Position numbers and translations under genes: made by a program. The notes under the pieces are model-generated. The model was not told the DNA's origin, did no database searches, and saw only the letters and a list, made by a program, of their open reading frames with translations. Shown one piece after another: positions 23,518 to 32,400 of a DNA stretch of 51,061 nt (the stretch's first letter is position 1; every line of letters starts with the position of its first letter). The DNA comes from Ferrimonas sediminicola (GTDB lineage: Bacteria > Pseudomonadota > Gammaproteobacteria > Enterobacterales > Shewanellaceae), in the NCBI RefSeq assembly GCF_005116715.1, contig NZ_SWCI01000018.1:1-51061 (forward strand), written 5' to 3'.

Positions 23518-23589
23518 TTAAAAGATAGCCGTGGCCAGTAACAAAAGGAAAAGAATCAGAAAATTAAGGCCCAATTGCTCAAGGCCCAT
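23518..23589 (-). CDS. Candidate 23-residue membrane peptide
   Basis: ATG 23589 is preceded by a very strong ribosome-binding site (AGGGGAGGTGGGTATC) and opens a 23-residue frame (MGLEQLGLNFLILFLLL...) that is almost entirely a single transmembrane helix. The stop is 75 bp before the tamA start in the same direction, so it could be translated from the same transcript. No known small protein was recognised. Support is from the ribosome-binding site plus hydrophobic pattern only. Confidence 0.5.
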   Translation of the reverse strand: MGLEQLGLNFLILFLLLLATAIF

Positions 23590-23728
23590 GATACCCACCT
23601 CCCCTGGCATCAGGCCAGAAGAAAAAGAGTGGGGGCATCCCAATGCCGTTGGTGCATGCATTCGGACCGCGGCCCCGGGAAAGTGATATGGTGTCTGGCC
23701 TGATCCCTTTGTCACGGAAGAGCTTACG

Positions 23729-24742
23729 ATGAGACTATCCCTAGTGGCCGTCGCGCTGGCCCTATTTAGCGCCTCCACCCTGGCCGCCCCGCTGGCGATT
23801 GCCATTCACGGCGGCGCCGGGACCATTGACCCCCAGAAGATGAGCCCGGAGACCGAAGCCGAGGTTCGTGCCAAGCTGACCGAAGCGGTACAGAGCGGTT
23901 ACCGGCTGCTGCAACAGGGGCACAGCAGCCTGGACGCGGTTCAGGCCGCGGTGCAGCTGCTGGAAGCCAGTCCGCTGTTCAATGCCGGAGTGGGCGCGGT
24001 CTACACCTATGACGGGGCCCACGAGCTGGATGCCTCCATCATGGATGGCCGCACCCTGGCAGCGGGGGCGGTGGCCGGGGTACGCCAGGTAAAAAGCCCC
24101 ATTGAGTTGGCCCGGCGAGTGATGACCGACTCGCCCCACGTGATGCTCTCGGGACAGGGGGCGGTGGAGTTCGCCCTGGAACAGGGGCTGGAGCTGGTGC
24201 CCAATCACTATTTCGATACCGACAACCGTTATCAGAGTCTGCTGAAAGCCAAAAAGAAGATCATGGAGAATCAGCAGCAGACGGGCAACTACAAGGCCGC
24301 CGTGGATCGCCTCGACTCGGGTTACAAGTATGGCACGGTCGGGGCGGTGGCCCTGGATGGCGCGGGCAATCTGGCGGCGGCCACCTCCACCGGAGGCATG
24401 ACCGCCAAGCGCTGGGGACGCATCGGCGATTCCCCGGTGATCGGCGCCGGCACCTACGCCGACAACCAGAGCTGTGCGGTGTCGGCGACCGGCCATGGCG
24501 AGTACTTTATCCGCTACAACGTGGCGGCGGACATCTGCGCCCGGGTGAAGTATCAGGGGGTGAGCATCGACCAGGCCGCTTCCGAGGTGATCCATCGGGT
24601 GCTGCTGCCGGCGGGCGGCACCGGGGGGGTCGTCGTGGTGGATCCCAAAGGGGCGATCGCCATGCCCTACAACACCGGAGGCATGTACCGGGCCAGCATC
24701 GACCGTGACGGCAAACTGTCGGTCAGGATCTGGCGTGACTGA
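23729..24742 (+). CDS. Isoaspartyl peptidase / plant-type L-asparaginase
   Basis: 337-aa Ntn-hydrolase with a signal peptide (to about TLAA), so periplasmic. The family start AIHGGAGTI, the SPLFNAGVGAVYTYDGAHELDASIMDG block and the autoprocessing site are present; catalytic nucleophile T203 in KYGTVGAVALD would be exposed after self-cleavage into alpha and beta subunits. It hydrolyses isoaspartyl dipeptides and L-asparagine. ATG 23729 follows CGGAAGAGCTTACG. A terminator lies after the gene. Confidence 0.93.
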   Translation: MRLSLVAVALALFSASTLAAPLAIAIHGGAGTIDPQKMSPETEAEVRAKLTEAVQSGYRLLQQGHSSLDAVQAAVQLLEASPLFNAGVGAVYTYDGAHELDASIMDGRTLAAGAVAGVRQVKSPIELARRVMTDSPHVMLSGQGAVEFALEQGLELVPNHYFDTDNRYQSLLKAKKKIMENQQQTGNYKAAVDRLDSGYKYGTVGAVALDGAGNLAAATSTGGMTAKRWGRIGDSPVIGAGTYADNQSCAVSATGHGEYFIRYNVAADICARVKYQGVSIDQAASEVIHRVLLPAGGTGGVVVVDPKGAIAMPYNTGGMYRASIDRDGKLSVRIWRD

Positions 24743-24779
24743 GGCTAGGGTGACACGCATCATATCCGAAGAACCACAG

Positions 24780-24812
24780 GCCTAATCGCCCAATCAGATT
24801 AGGCGAATCTTT
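24780..24812 (+). terminator. Terminator after the isoaspartyl peptidase gene
   Basis: GCCTAATC and GATTAGGC pair around a 9-nt loop, followed by GAATC and a run of six T residues. Confidence 0.85.
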
Positions 24813-24883
24813 TTTCTCCCCGAGGCAAAAAGTGCTTTCTGGCACTATGGTTACAGGGTGTCACCACAGTTGAAGGGGAAACG

Positions 24884-25300
24884 ATGGAATCGGTAAAAGT
24901 ACAAGACTACATGGAGCGCCGCCCGGTGTGGCTCTCCCCGGAAACACCTCTGTCAGTGGCCGTCGACACCCTGCTCAAGGCCAGGCAGCCCGGCGCCCCG
25001 GTGGTGGACGCCGAACACCACCTGGTGGGGTTCGTGTCCGAGCAGGATTGCCTGTCGGTGTTGCTGGCCAGCAGCTACCACTGTGACATCACCGCCACCG
25101 TTGCCGACTGCATGCGCACCGATGTGCTTACGGTCAAACCGGAGGACTCGGTTCTGGCCCTGGCGGAACTGATGCTGGGACAAAAACCCAAGATCTACCC
25201 CGTTGTCGATGAGGACAGGGTGGTGGGGATGATCGATCGCAGCCGGGTACTGAACGCCATCAGCACTCATCTCAAGAGTTGTTTCCGCAATGCCGTCTAG
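24884..25300 (+). CDS. Tandem CBS-domain protein
   Basis: 138-aa soluble protein made of two CBS motifs (about 1-62 and 70-132): VKVQDYMERRPVWLSPETPLSVAVDTLLK, then VADCMRTDVLTVKPEDSVLALAELM. A CBS pair binds adenosine nucleotides and acts as an energy or ligand sensor. ATG 24884 follows GAAGGGGAAACG. It stands alone, with a terminator on each side. Its target is unknown. The second CBS-pair in this window is joined to the FNT channel at 39861. Confidence 0.93.
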   Translation: MESVKVQDYMERRPVWLSPETPLSVAVDTLLKARQPGAPVVDAEHHLVGFVSEQDCLSVLLASSYHCDITATVADCMRTDVLTVKPEDSVLALAELMLGQKPKIYPVVDEDRVVGMIDRSRVLNAISTHLKSCFRNAV

Positions 25301-25310
25301 TCACCCTGCT

Positions 25311-25338
25311 TGGTTGGGGCGCGATTGCGCCCCAACCA
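25311..25338 (+). terminator. Terminator hairpin after the CBS gene
   Basis: TGGTTGGGGCGC and GCGCCCCAACCA form a perfect 12-bp stem with a GATT loop, 11 bp after the stop codon. The downstream T-run is weak. Confidence 0.75.
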
Positions 25339-25476
25339 ACTTCTGCTTCATTCTCCCTCGAGTCAGGCACAACGCTTTGTAACAGTTACCCGATTGTTTT
25401 TTCATCCCGGCCTATGGCCCCGACCTCGGTAGCTGGTAGTCTGGACTGACCCTTTTGCCGTTACAGAGCCACAACA

Positions 25477-27174
25477 ATGAACAACAGACTCTGCTCCCTG
25501 GTGCTGGCCTTGAGTTGCCTGGCCCCCGTCCACGCCTTTGACCGGGTGACCGGCCACCACTTTGCCTCCCGTTCCGAGGTGCTGGCACAACACGGCATGG
25601 CTGCCACCAGTCAGCCTCTGGCCACCCAGGTCGCCCTGGAGATCCTCAAGCAGGGGGGCTCCGCGGTGGATGCGGCCATCGCCGCCAACGCCATGCTGGG
25701 TCTGGTGGAGCCCACCGGCTGTGGCATCGGAGGAGACCTGTTTGCCATAGTGTGGGACGCCAAGACCCAGAAGCTCTATGGCCTCAACGGCTCTGGCCGC
25801 AGCCCCAAGAGCCTGACCCTGGACCACTTCAAGGAGCTGGGGATGACCAGCATCCCGGCCTATGGCCCCTTGCCGGTGTCGGTGCCCGGAGCCGTGGACG
25901 GCTGGTTCGAGCTGCACGGCCGCTTCGGCAAGTTGCCGATGAAGGTGCTGCTGGCCCCGGCCATCGACTATGCCCAGGAGGGGTTCCCGGTCACTGAGCT
26001 GATCGCCTACTACATGAACCGCAGCGCCGCGAGGCTGAGCCCCTACCCGGGGTTTAAAGAGACCTTCATGGCCGATGGCAAGATGCCGCGGAAGGGCGAG
26101 ATCTTCCGCAATCCGGACCTGGCCTACAGCTACCGCCTGTTGGCGGAGCAGGGCCGGGACGCCTTCTACCGGGGGGAGATCGCCCGCCGCATCGATCAGT
26201 ACATGAAGGCCAACGGCGGCTTCCTCAGCTATGAGGACCTGGCTTCGCACCGTAGTGAGTGGGTGGAGCCGGTGAAGGTCAGTTACCGGGGCCATGAGTT
26301 GTGGGAGCTTCCTCCCAACGGTCAGGGGATCGCCGCCCAGCAGATTCTGAAGATCCTCGAAGGCTATGACATCAAATCGATGGGCCTGGACAGCGCCGAG
26401 TATGTGCACACCTTCGTCGAAGCCAAGAAGCTGGCCTTTGCCGACCGGGCCAGGTTCTACGCCGACATGGCGTTTGCCGAGGTGCCGGTGGCGGGGCTGC
26501 TCTCCGAGGACTACGCCGCCAGGCGGCGGAGCCAGATTGACCCGGAGCGGGCCGCACGCAGCGTTGACCCGGGCAATCCGGCCCTGGGCCACGGCGACAC
26601 CATCTACCTGACCACCGCCGATGGCCAGGGCAACATGGTGTCGCTGATCCAGAGCAACTACCGGGGGATGGGCTCGGGGATGACCCCCTCCGGCCTGGGG
26701 TTTGTGCTGCAGGACCGTGGCCAGCTGTTCAACCTGGTGCCGGGACAGGCCAACAGCTACGCCCCGGGCAAGCGCCCGTTCCACACCATCATCCCCGCCT
26801 TTGTCACCAAGGAGGGCAAACCCTGGCTCAGCTTCGGGGTGATGGGCGGGGCGACTCAGCCCCAGGCCCACGCCCAGATCCTGGTCAACCTGCTGGATTT
26901 CGGCATGAACCTGCAGGAGGCGGGCGATGCCCCAAGGATACTTCATACAGGTTCCAGTCAGCCTACGGGTGAGACCATGAGCGATGGTGGTGTGGTGTCC
27001 CTGGAGAGCGGGTTCTCCGCCGCCACCCGCCGTAACCTCATCGAGAGGGGACATGTGCTTCAGGAGAACCTGGGCAGCTATGGCGGCTACCAGGCGATCC
27101 TCTGGGATGAGGTCAACCAGACCTATGTGGGTGCCTCGGAAAGCCGCAAGGATGGTCAGGCGGCGGGCTATTAA
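25477..27174 (+). CDS. Gamma-glutamyltransferase-family enzyme
   Basis: 565-aa Ntn-hydrolase with a signal peptide (to about PVHA), hence periplasmic. Family landmarks are GGSAVDAAIAANAMLGLVEPTGCGIGGD, ELPPNGQG and the cleavage site with nucleophile T375 in GHGDTIYLTTADGQG. The following MVSLIQSNYRGMGSG is more typical of the YwrD-like branch than of classical Ggt, so the exact substrate (glutathione or another gamma-glutamyl or acyl compound) is uncertain. ATG 25477 is preceded only by weak ACAACA spacing. It lies 88 bp before the OmpA-like gene. Confidence 0.92.
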   Translation: MNNRLCSLVLALSCLAPVHAFDRVTGHHFASRSEVLAQHGMAATSQPLATQVALEILKQGGSAVDAAIAANAMLGLVEPTGCGIGGDLFAIVWDAKTQKLYGLNGSGRSPKSLTLDHFKELGMTSIPAYGPLPVSVPGAVDGWFELHGRFGKLPMKVLLAPAIDYAQEGFPVTELIAYYMNRSAARLSPYPGFKETFMADGKMPRKGEIFRNPDLAYSYRLLAEQGRDAFYRGEIARRIDQYMKANGGFLSYEDLASHRSEWVEPVKVSYRGHELWELPPNGQGIAAQQILKILEGYDIKSMGLDSAEYVHTFVEAKKLAFADRARFYADMAFAEVPVAGLLSEDYAARRRSQIDPERAARSVDPGNPALGHGDTIYLTTADGQGNMVSLIQSNYRGMGSGMTPSGLGFVLQDRGQLFNLVPGQANSYAPGKRPFHTIIPAFVTKEGKPWLSFGVMGGATQPQAHAQILVNLLDFGMNLQEAGDAPRILHTGSSQPTGETMSDGGVVSLESGFSAATRRNLIERGHVLQENLGSYGGYQAILWDEVNQTYVGASESRKDGQAAGY

Positions 27175-27262
27175 AAACAGACGAAACATCACTGGGAATT
27201 CACCGGCCGGCGGATATGCTGCCCGGCCTTGCAGATAACCAAGACATTTTGGGGGAAGATAC

Positions 27263-27931
27263 ATGACTCTTCGTATTCGCAGCGCGGCCCTGGGCCTCAG
27301 CGTTCTGGTGGCCGTCAGCGGCTGTACCACCTTGGATCCCTATACCCGGGAGGAGAAAACCGCCAACGCCACGGTGGGTGCCGGCATCGGGGCCATCACC
27401 GGGGCCATTATCGGCGCGGCGGTCTCCAGCAAGAGCGACCGTGCCAAGGGGGCGCTGATTGGCGCCGGCATCGGAGGCCTGGCCGGGGGCTCCGCGGGCT
27501 ACTACATGGACCAGCAGGAGATGAAACTGCGTCAGCAGCTGGAGGGGACCGGGGTCAGTGTGACCCGGGTGGGCGACCAGATCATCCTCAATATGCCCGG
27601 CAACATCACCTTCGACACCAATCAGGATCAGCTCAAGGCCCAGTTCTATCCCACCCTGAACTCGGTGGCCCTGGTGCTGAAGGAGTTTGAGAGCACCCTG
27701 ATCACCGTTGCCGGTCATACCGACAGCAGTGGTGAGGCGGCCTACAACCAGAAGCTGTCCGAGCGCCGGGCTGCCAGCGTTGCCGGCTACCTGGTGAACC
27801 AGCAGATCCCCTACCAGCGGGTGGCTGCGGTGGGGTATGGCGAGACTCGCCCCATTGCCGACAACCTCAACAAGGCGGGGCGCGCCGAGAATCGTCGGGT
27901 GGAGCTCACCCTGGATCCCATCGTTCGCTGA
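27263..27931 (+). CDS. OmpA-family lipoprotein, YiaD-like
   Basis: 222-aa outer-membrane lipoprotein with lipobox VSGC (Cys21), a glycine-zipper segment (about 40-90: GAGIGAITGAIIGAA, GALIGAGIGGLAGGSAGYYMD) and a C-terminal OmpA peptidoglycan-binding domain (about 105-220) with FDTNQDQLK and the GHTDSSGEAAYNQKLSERRA signature. It should tether the outer membrane to peptidoglycan. E. coli YiaD has the same layout. It ends with a strong terminator. Confidence 0.94.
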   Translation: MTLRIRSAALGLSVLVAVSGCTTLDPYTREEKTANATVGAGIGAITGAIIGAAVSSKSDRAKGALIGAGIGGLAGGSAGYYMDQQEMKLRQQLEGTGVSVTRVGDQIILNMPGNITFDTNQDQLKAQFYPTLNSVALVLKEFESTLITVAGHTDSSGEAAYNQKLSERRAASVAGYLVNQQIPYQRVAAVGYGETRPIADNLNKAGRAENRRVELTLDPIVR

Positions 27932-27936
27932 CCCTG

Positions 27937-27963
27937 AAAAGCCCGGCCCCAAGCCGGGCTTTT
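27937..27963. terminator. Bidirectional terminator between convergent genes
   Basis: AAAAGCCCGGC and GCCGGGCTTTT form an 11-bp stem with A-run and T-run on the two sides, so it can end both the OmpA-family gene from the left and the nlpE-like gene from the right. Confidence 0.92.
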
Positions 27964-28406
27964 CATTGAAGCTTCACCAGCCAGTATTGTTCGGCCAGCG
28001 CCCCCTGAATGGTCCGGCCCTGGTTATCCAGCCTCTGCAGCCGATTCTCGGTGATCCGATAGTGGGCGGGGGCGGCGTTATCCCGGGGCAGGGTGATGCG
28101 GTTGCCGGAGCTGTGCCACTGAAAGCGCCCCTTAAGATCCTGGCCATTGCTGCGTCGACCCAGGTAGAGCTGCTTCAGATGGTAGCGACCGTCGGCATAG
28201 AGGGTCAGTTCGGTGACGATGCCATCACAGTCCGGGCAGGGCAGGGTGCCACGATAGGTGCCCGCCCAGTCCACGGCATTACGGGCATTGTGGCCGTCAA
28301 CAACGGGTGGGGATGGGGTGGTGCTGGCGATGGTTGCCGGCCGCTGATCCGGTGCGGCGCAACCGATCAGCATGCAGGCGGTAGCGAGTGGTATTAAGGC
28401 CTTCAT
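27963..28406 (-). CDS. NlpE-like lipoprotein
   Basis: 147-aa lipoprotein (lipobox LIGC, Cys16) carrying the NlpE N-terminal domain: WAGTYRGTLPCPDCDGIVTELTLYADGRYHL with the C57-x-x-C60 motif, then a small beta-barrel. In E. coli NlpE activates the Cpx envelope response on surface contact, but that protein has an extra C-terminal domain that is absent here. Likely outer-membrane sensor or copper-related; exact role unproven. Convergent with the OmpA-family gene. Confidence 0.87.
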   Translation of the reverse strand: MKALIPLATACMLIGCAAPDQRPATIASTTPSPPVVDGHNARNAVDWAGTYRGTLPCPDCDGIVTELTLYADGRYHLKQLYLGRRSNGQDLKGRFQWHSSGNRITLPRDNAAPAHYRITENRLQRLDNQGRTIQGALAEQYWLVKLQ

Positions 28407-28500
28407 CTCAGCCCTCCAAGGTTTTCCCTAACCCCTTTAAGCTGAGATAGTTTGTGCGAGAAATCAAGGGGCGGAGCGCAAACTGCCGCCCGATCATCAC

Positions 28501-28809
28501 TCAGCCGAACAGCCCCAGGTAGAGGGCGCGGGTGATGGCGATGTTGGCCAGGGTATCCAGAAGCAGGATGGCCCACTTCAGCCCGGGGTGGCGCTTTTGC
28601 AGCATGAAGGAGGGGACCGCCACGGTCAGGGGCACCAGCAACAGCCCCACCGCCAGGAACAGCAGGCCGCCGAGAATGCCGGAAGGCACGCCGGAGCCGT
28701 AGATCATCACCAGGAAGATGGCGATAAAGGTAAACATGACGCGGCGAGAGGTCTTGGTGGCCGCGGCGCGCTGTTCGGGGTCTTTCAACAGCTCTTCGAT
28801 GGGAGTCAT
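28501..28809 (-). CDS. Small inner-membrane protein, unknown
   Basis: 102-aa protein with a charged N-terminus (MTPIEELLKDPEQRAAATKTSRR) and about three transmembrane segments (24-42, 45-66, 80-100). The start at 28809 has only a weak ribosome-binding site. No family recognised. Confidence 0.72.
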   Translation of the reverse strand: MTPIEELLKDPEQRAAATKTSRRVMFTFIAIFLVMIYGSGVPSGILGGLLFLAVGLLLVPLTVAVPSFMLQKRHPGLKWAILLLDTLANIAITRALYLGLFG

Positions 28810-28948
28810 ACCCGGATCTCACTCTAAAATGAACTGTCCGTACCCTATTCAAAGGTGTGGCCTATTTCAACACCGGCCGAAACCAAAGCCACTGCCCGAT
28901 CACGTTTTCACCACAAAATGACAGCGATGTGGCACTGGGTGTCGGCGC

Positions 28949-29326
28949 TCACCGCGGCATCAACCCCTGTGGCAGCGGCGCCAGGTGCTGTCCCCACAGC
29001 CACAGCAGCTCCACCAGCAGCACTCCCTGCACCAGGCCGATGCCCCAGAAGACTACCTGAAACCGCCACTTGCGGGTCTTGTGGCGCCACAGTTGCTGCC
29101 CCAGCAGGGCGCCGGACCAGCCGCCGGCCAGGCTGGCCAGGTGCAACACCATCTCGGGAATCCGCCAGGCGCCCCGACGGGCACGACCCTTGTCGATGCC
29201 GTAGAGGGCGAACGCCACCAGGCTGGCGGCAGCCCACCACAGGGCGGGCCAGCCGCCATGGCGAAGCAGTGGCCACAGCAGCAGCAGCGGCAGGGTGGCC
29301 AGGGTCAGGGTCAGGCCCAGGGGCAT
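28949..29326 (-). CDS. DUF1294 membrane protein
   Basis: 125-aa protein with about four transmembrane segments and the DUF1294 signature ALYGIDKGRARRGAWRIPEMVLHLASLAGGWSGALLGQ followed by HKTRKWRFQ. Function unknown; the domain often follows a cold-shock domain, which is absent here. ATG 29326 has GGAG 7 nt upstream. Confidence 0.9.
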   Translation of the reverse strand: MPLGLTLTLATLPLLLLWPLLRHGGWPALWWAAASLVAFALYGIDKGRARRGAWRIPEMVLHLASLAGGWSGALLGQQLWRHKTRKWRFQVVFWGIGLVQGVLLVELLWLWGQHLAPLPQGLMPR

Positions 29327-29497
29327 AGGCAGACTCCATGGGGTGGAAATCCGCCACCCTAACCCTGCTTGCGGGTCAATTCAAGCAGTGGCGGCTTTTT
29401 GAGCCGTCGAGCGGCAGGGCGTTTATCAGGCCATTGGGCGCCGGCCCTGAAACTGCTAAGATCCGTCGATTCTCATCAGTCATCGGGATCGTCAACC

Positions 29498-32400
29498 TTG
29501 AGTAACCCCTTCTCGCCCCAGCAACTTGCCCTGTGTATGCAGCAGGATGCCGCCACCATACGCCGCCGGCTCGGTGGCATGAAGAAGCTGAAGGATGCCG
29601 CCAGACGCCAGGCAATCCAGGAGCAGCTGCAGAGCCTGCTGCAGGCCAGCCAGCAGCGGGTCCGCACCCGAGAAGCCGCGGTGCCGGTGATCGATTACCC
29701 GGATCTGCCGGTGAGCGATCGCCGCAATGAGATCGCCGAGGCGATCCGGGACAACCAGGTGGTGATCGTGGCCGGTGAGACCGGCTCCGGCAAAACCACC
29801 CAGCTGCCCAAGATCTGCCTGGAGCTGGGACGGGGCAGCCGTGGTCTGATTGGCCATACCCAGCCTCGCCGGTTGGCGGCCCGGGCCGTGGCCAGCCGCA
29901 TCGCCGACGAGCTGCAGAGCCCCCTGGGTCAGCATGTGGGCTTCAAGGTGCGCTTTGCCGATCAGACCAGCGGTGACAGCTACGTCAAGCTGATGACCGA
30001 CGGTATCCTGCTGGCGGAGATCCAGCATGACCGGCGCCTGGACCAGTATGACACCCTGATCATCGACGAGGCCCATGAGCGCAGCCTCAACATCGACTTT
30101 ATCCTGGGTTACCTCAAGCAGTTGCTGCCGCAGCGGCCCGACCTCAAGGTGATCATCACCTCGGCCACCATCGACGTGGACCGGTTCTCCCGCCACTTCA
30201 ATCAGGCGCCGGTGATCGAAGTCTCCGGGCGCACCTACCCGGTGGAGATGCGCTATCGTCCACTGGTTCGGGACGACGATCGGGATCTGGATCAGCTGGA
30301 GGGGATCTTCCTGGCGGTGGACGAGCTGTGCGCCGAGGGGCTGGGGGATATCCTCATCTTCATGAACGGCGAGCGCGAGATCCGCGATACCGCCGATGCA
30401 CTGCGCCGCCGCAATCTTCGGGACACCGAGATCCTGCCACTGTTTGCCCGGCTCTCCCACGCCGAGCAGGCGAAGATCTTCGCCTCCCACACCGGACGGC
30501 GCATCGTGTTGGCCACCAACGTGGCCGAGACTTCGCTGACCGTGCCCGGCATCAAGTACGTGATCGATCCCGGTACCGCCCGCATCAGCCGCTACAGCTA
30601 CCGTACCAAGGTGCAGCGTCTGCCCATCGAGCCCATCTCCCAGGCCAGCGCCAACCAGCGGGCGGGCCGCTGTGGCCGGGTGTCGGAGGGGATCTGCATC
30701 CGCCTCTATGGTGAGGAGGAGTTCAGCAACCGGCCGGAATTCACCGATCCGGAGATCCTGCGCACCAACCTGGGATCGGTGATCCTGCAGATGCTGGCCC
30801 TGGGGCTGGGCGACATCGCCGCCTTCCCCTTTGTTCAGCCGCCGGACAACCGCCACATCAACGATGGCATGCGCCTGCTGGAGGAGCTGTCCGCCATCGA
30901 GGTGCACAAGGGGCAGCCGCGGATGACCAAGCTGGGCCGCCAGCTGGCGCGTCTGCCCATCGACCCGCGCCTGGCGCGGATGATCCTGGCGGCCAAGCCC
31001 CATGGCTGTGTCCATGAGGTGATGGTGATCGCCAGCGCCCTCTCCATCCAGGACCCGAGGGAGCGGCCCATGGACAGGCAGCAGCAGGCGGACGAGAAGC
31101 ACCGCCGTTTCGCCGACAAGGAGTCGGACTTCGTCGCCCTGCTGAACCTGTGGGACTACCTCAAGGCGCAGCGCAACGAGTTGTCCACCAACCAGTTCCG
31201 CCGCATGTGCCGCAGCGATTTCCTCAACTACCTGAGGATCCGCGAATGGCAGGATCTCTACAGTCAGCTGCGTCACTCCCTGGCGGAGCTGGAGATGAGC
31301 ATCACCATCGGCGAACGGGCCGGCTACGAGCAGATTCACCGGGCGCTGCTGGCGGGCCTGCTGTCTCACATCGGCTCCAAGGAGCCCGAGGGTCACTTCA
31401 AGGGGGCGCGCAACAGCCAGTTTCATATCTTCCCCGGCTCCGCCCTGGCGAAGAAGCCGCCAAAGTGGGTGATGGCCGCCGAACTGGTGGAGACCAGCCG
31501 GCTGTTTGCCCGGATGGTGGCTAAGATCGATCCCCTGTGGGTCGAGCCCCTGGCCGAGCATCTGGTGAAACGCAGCTATGCCGAGCCCCACTGGGAGCAG
31601 AAACCCGGGTCGGTCATGGCCTATGAGCAGGTGTCGCTGTTTGGGGTGATCGTGGTACCCAAGCGCAAGCTGCAGTACGGTCCCATCGATCCGGTCGAGT
31701 CTCGCAACATCTTCATCCAGCAGGCGTTGGTGGGGGGCGAGTTGGGCGCCAACGAGGCTTTCCTCAAGGAGAACCTGGCGCTGATCACCGAGGTGGAGGA
31801 CCTGGAGCACAAGTCCCGCCGCCGGGATATCCTGGCGGACGATGCCACCCTGCAGGCCTTTTACGAGGAGCGCATTCCCGAGGGGATCTACACCCGCCAG
31901 CTGTTCCGTGGCTGGTGGAGCAAGGCCAGCGCCAAAGATGGGGAGCTACTGAACTTCTCCAAGGCGCTGCTGATGAAGCGGGACGCCGGCCATGTGGGCG
32001 AGCTCGACTTTCCGGATCACTGGTACCAGGACGGCCTGGTGTTGCCGGTGACCTACAAGTTCGAACCCGGTGAACCGGACGACGGCGTGTCGGTACATAT
32101 CCCCCTGGCGCTGCTGAACCAGGTGCAGGATCAGGGCTTCGATTACCTGGTGCCAGGGCTGCTCCATGAGAAACTGGTCGGGCTGATCAAGAGTCTGCCC
32201 AAGGCGATGCGGCGCAACTTCGTGCCGGCGCCCAACTACGCCGACGCGGTACTGCAGGTGATGGATCCCCAGCAGATGCCGCTGCTCGACGCCCTGTGCA
32301 AACAGCTGCTGAGGATGACCGGCACCCGGGTCAGCCCGGAGGAGTTTGATCTCTCCGCCCTGGCCACCCACCTGACGGTGAATTTCAAGGTGGAGGACCA

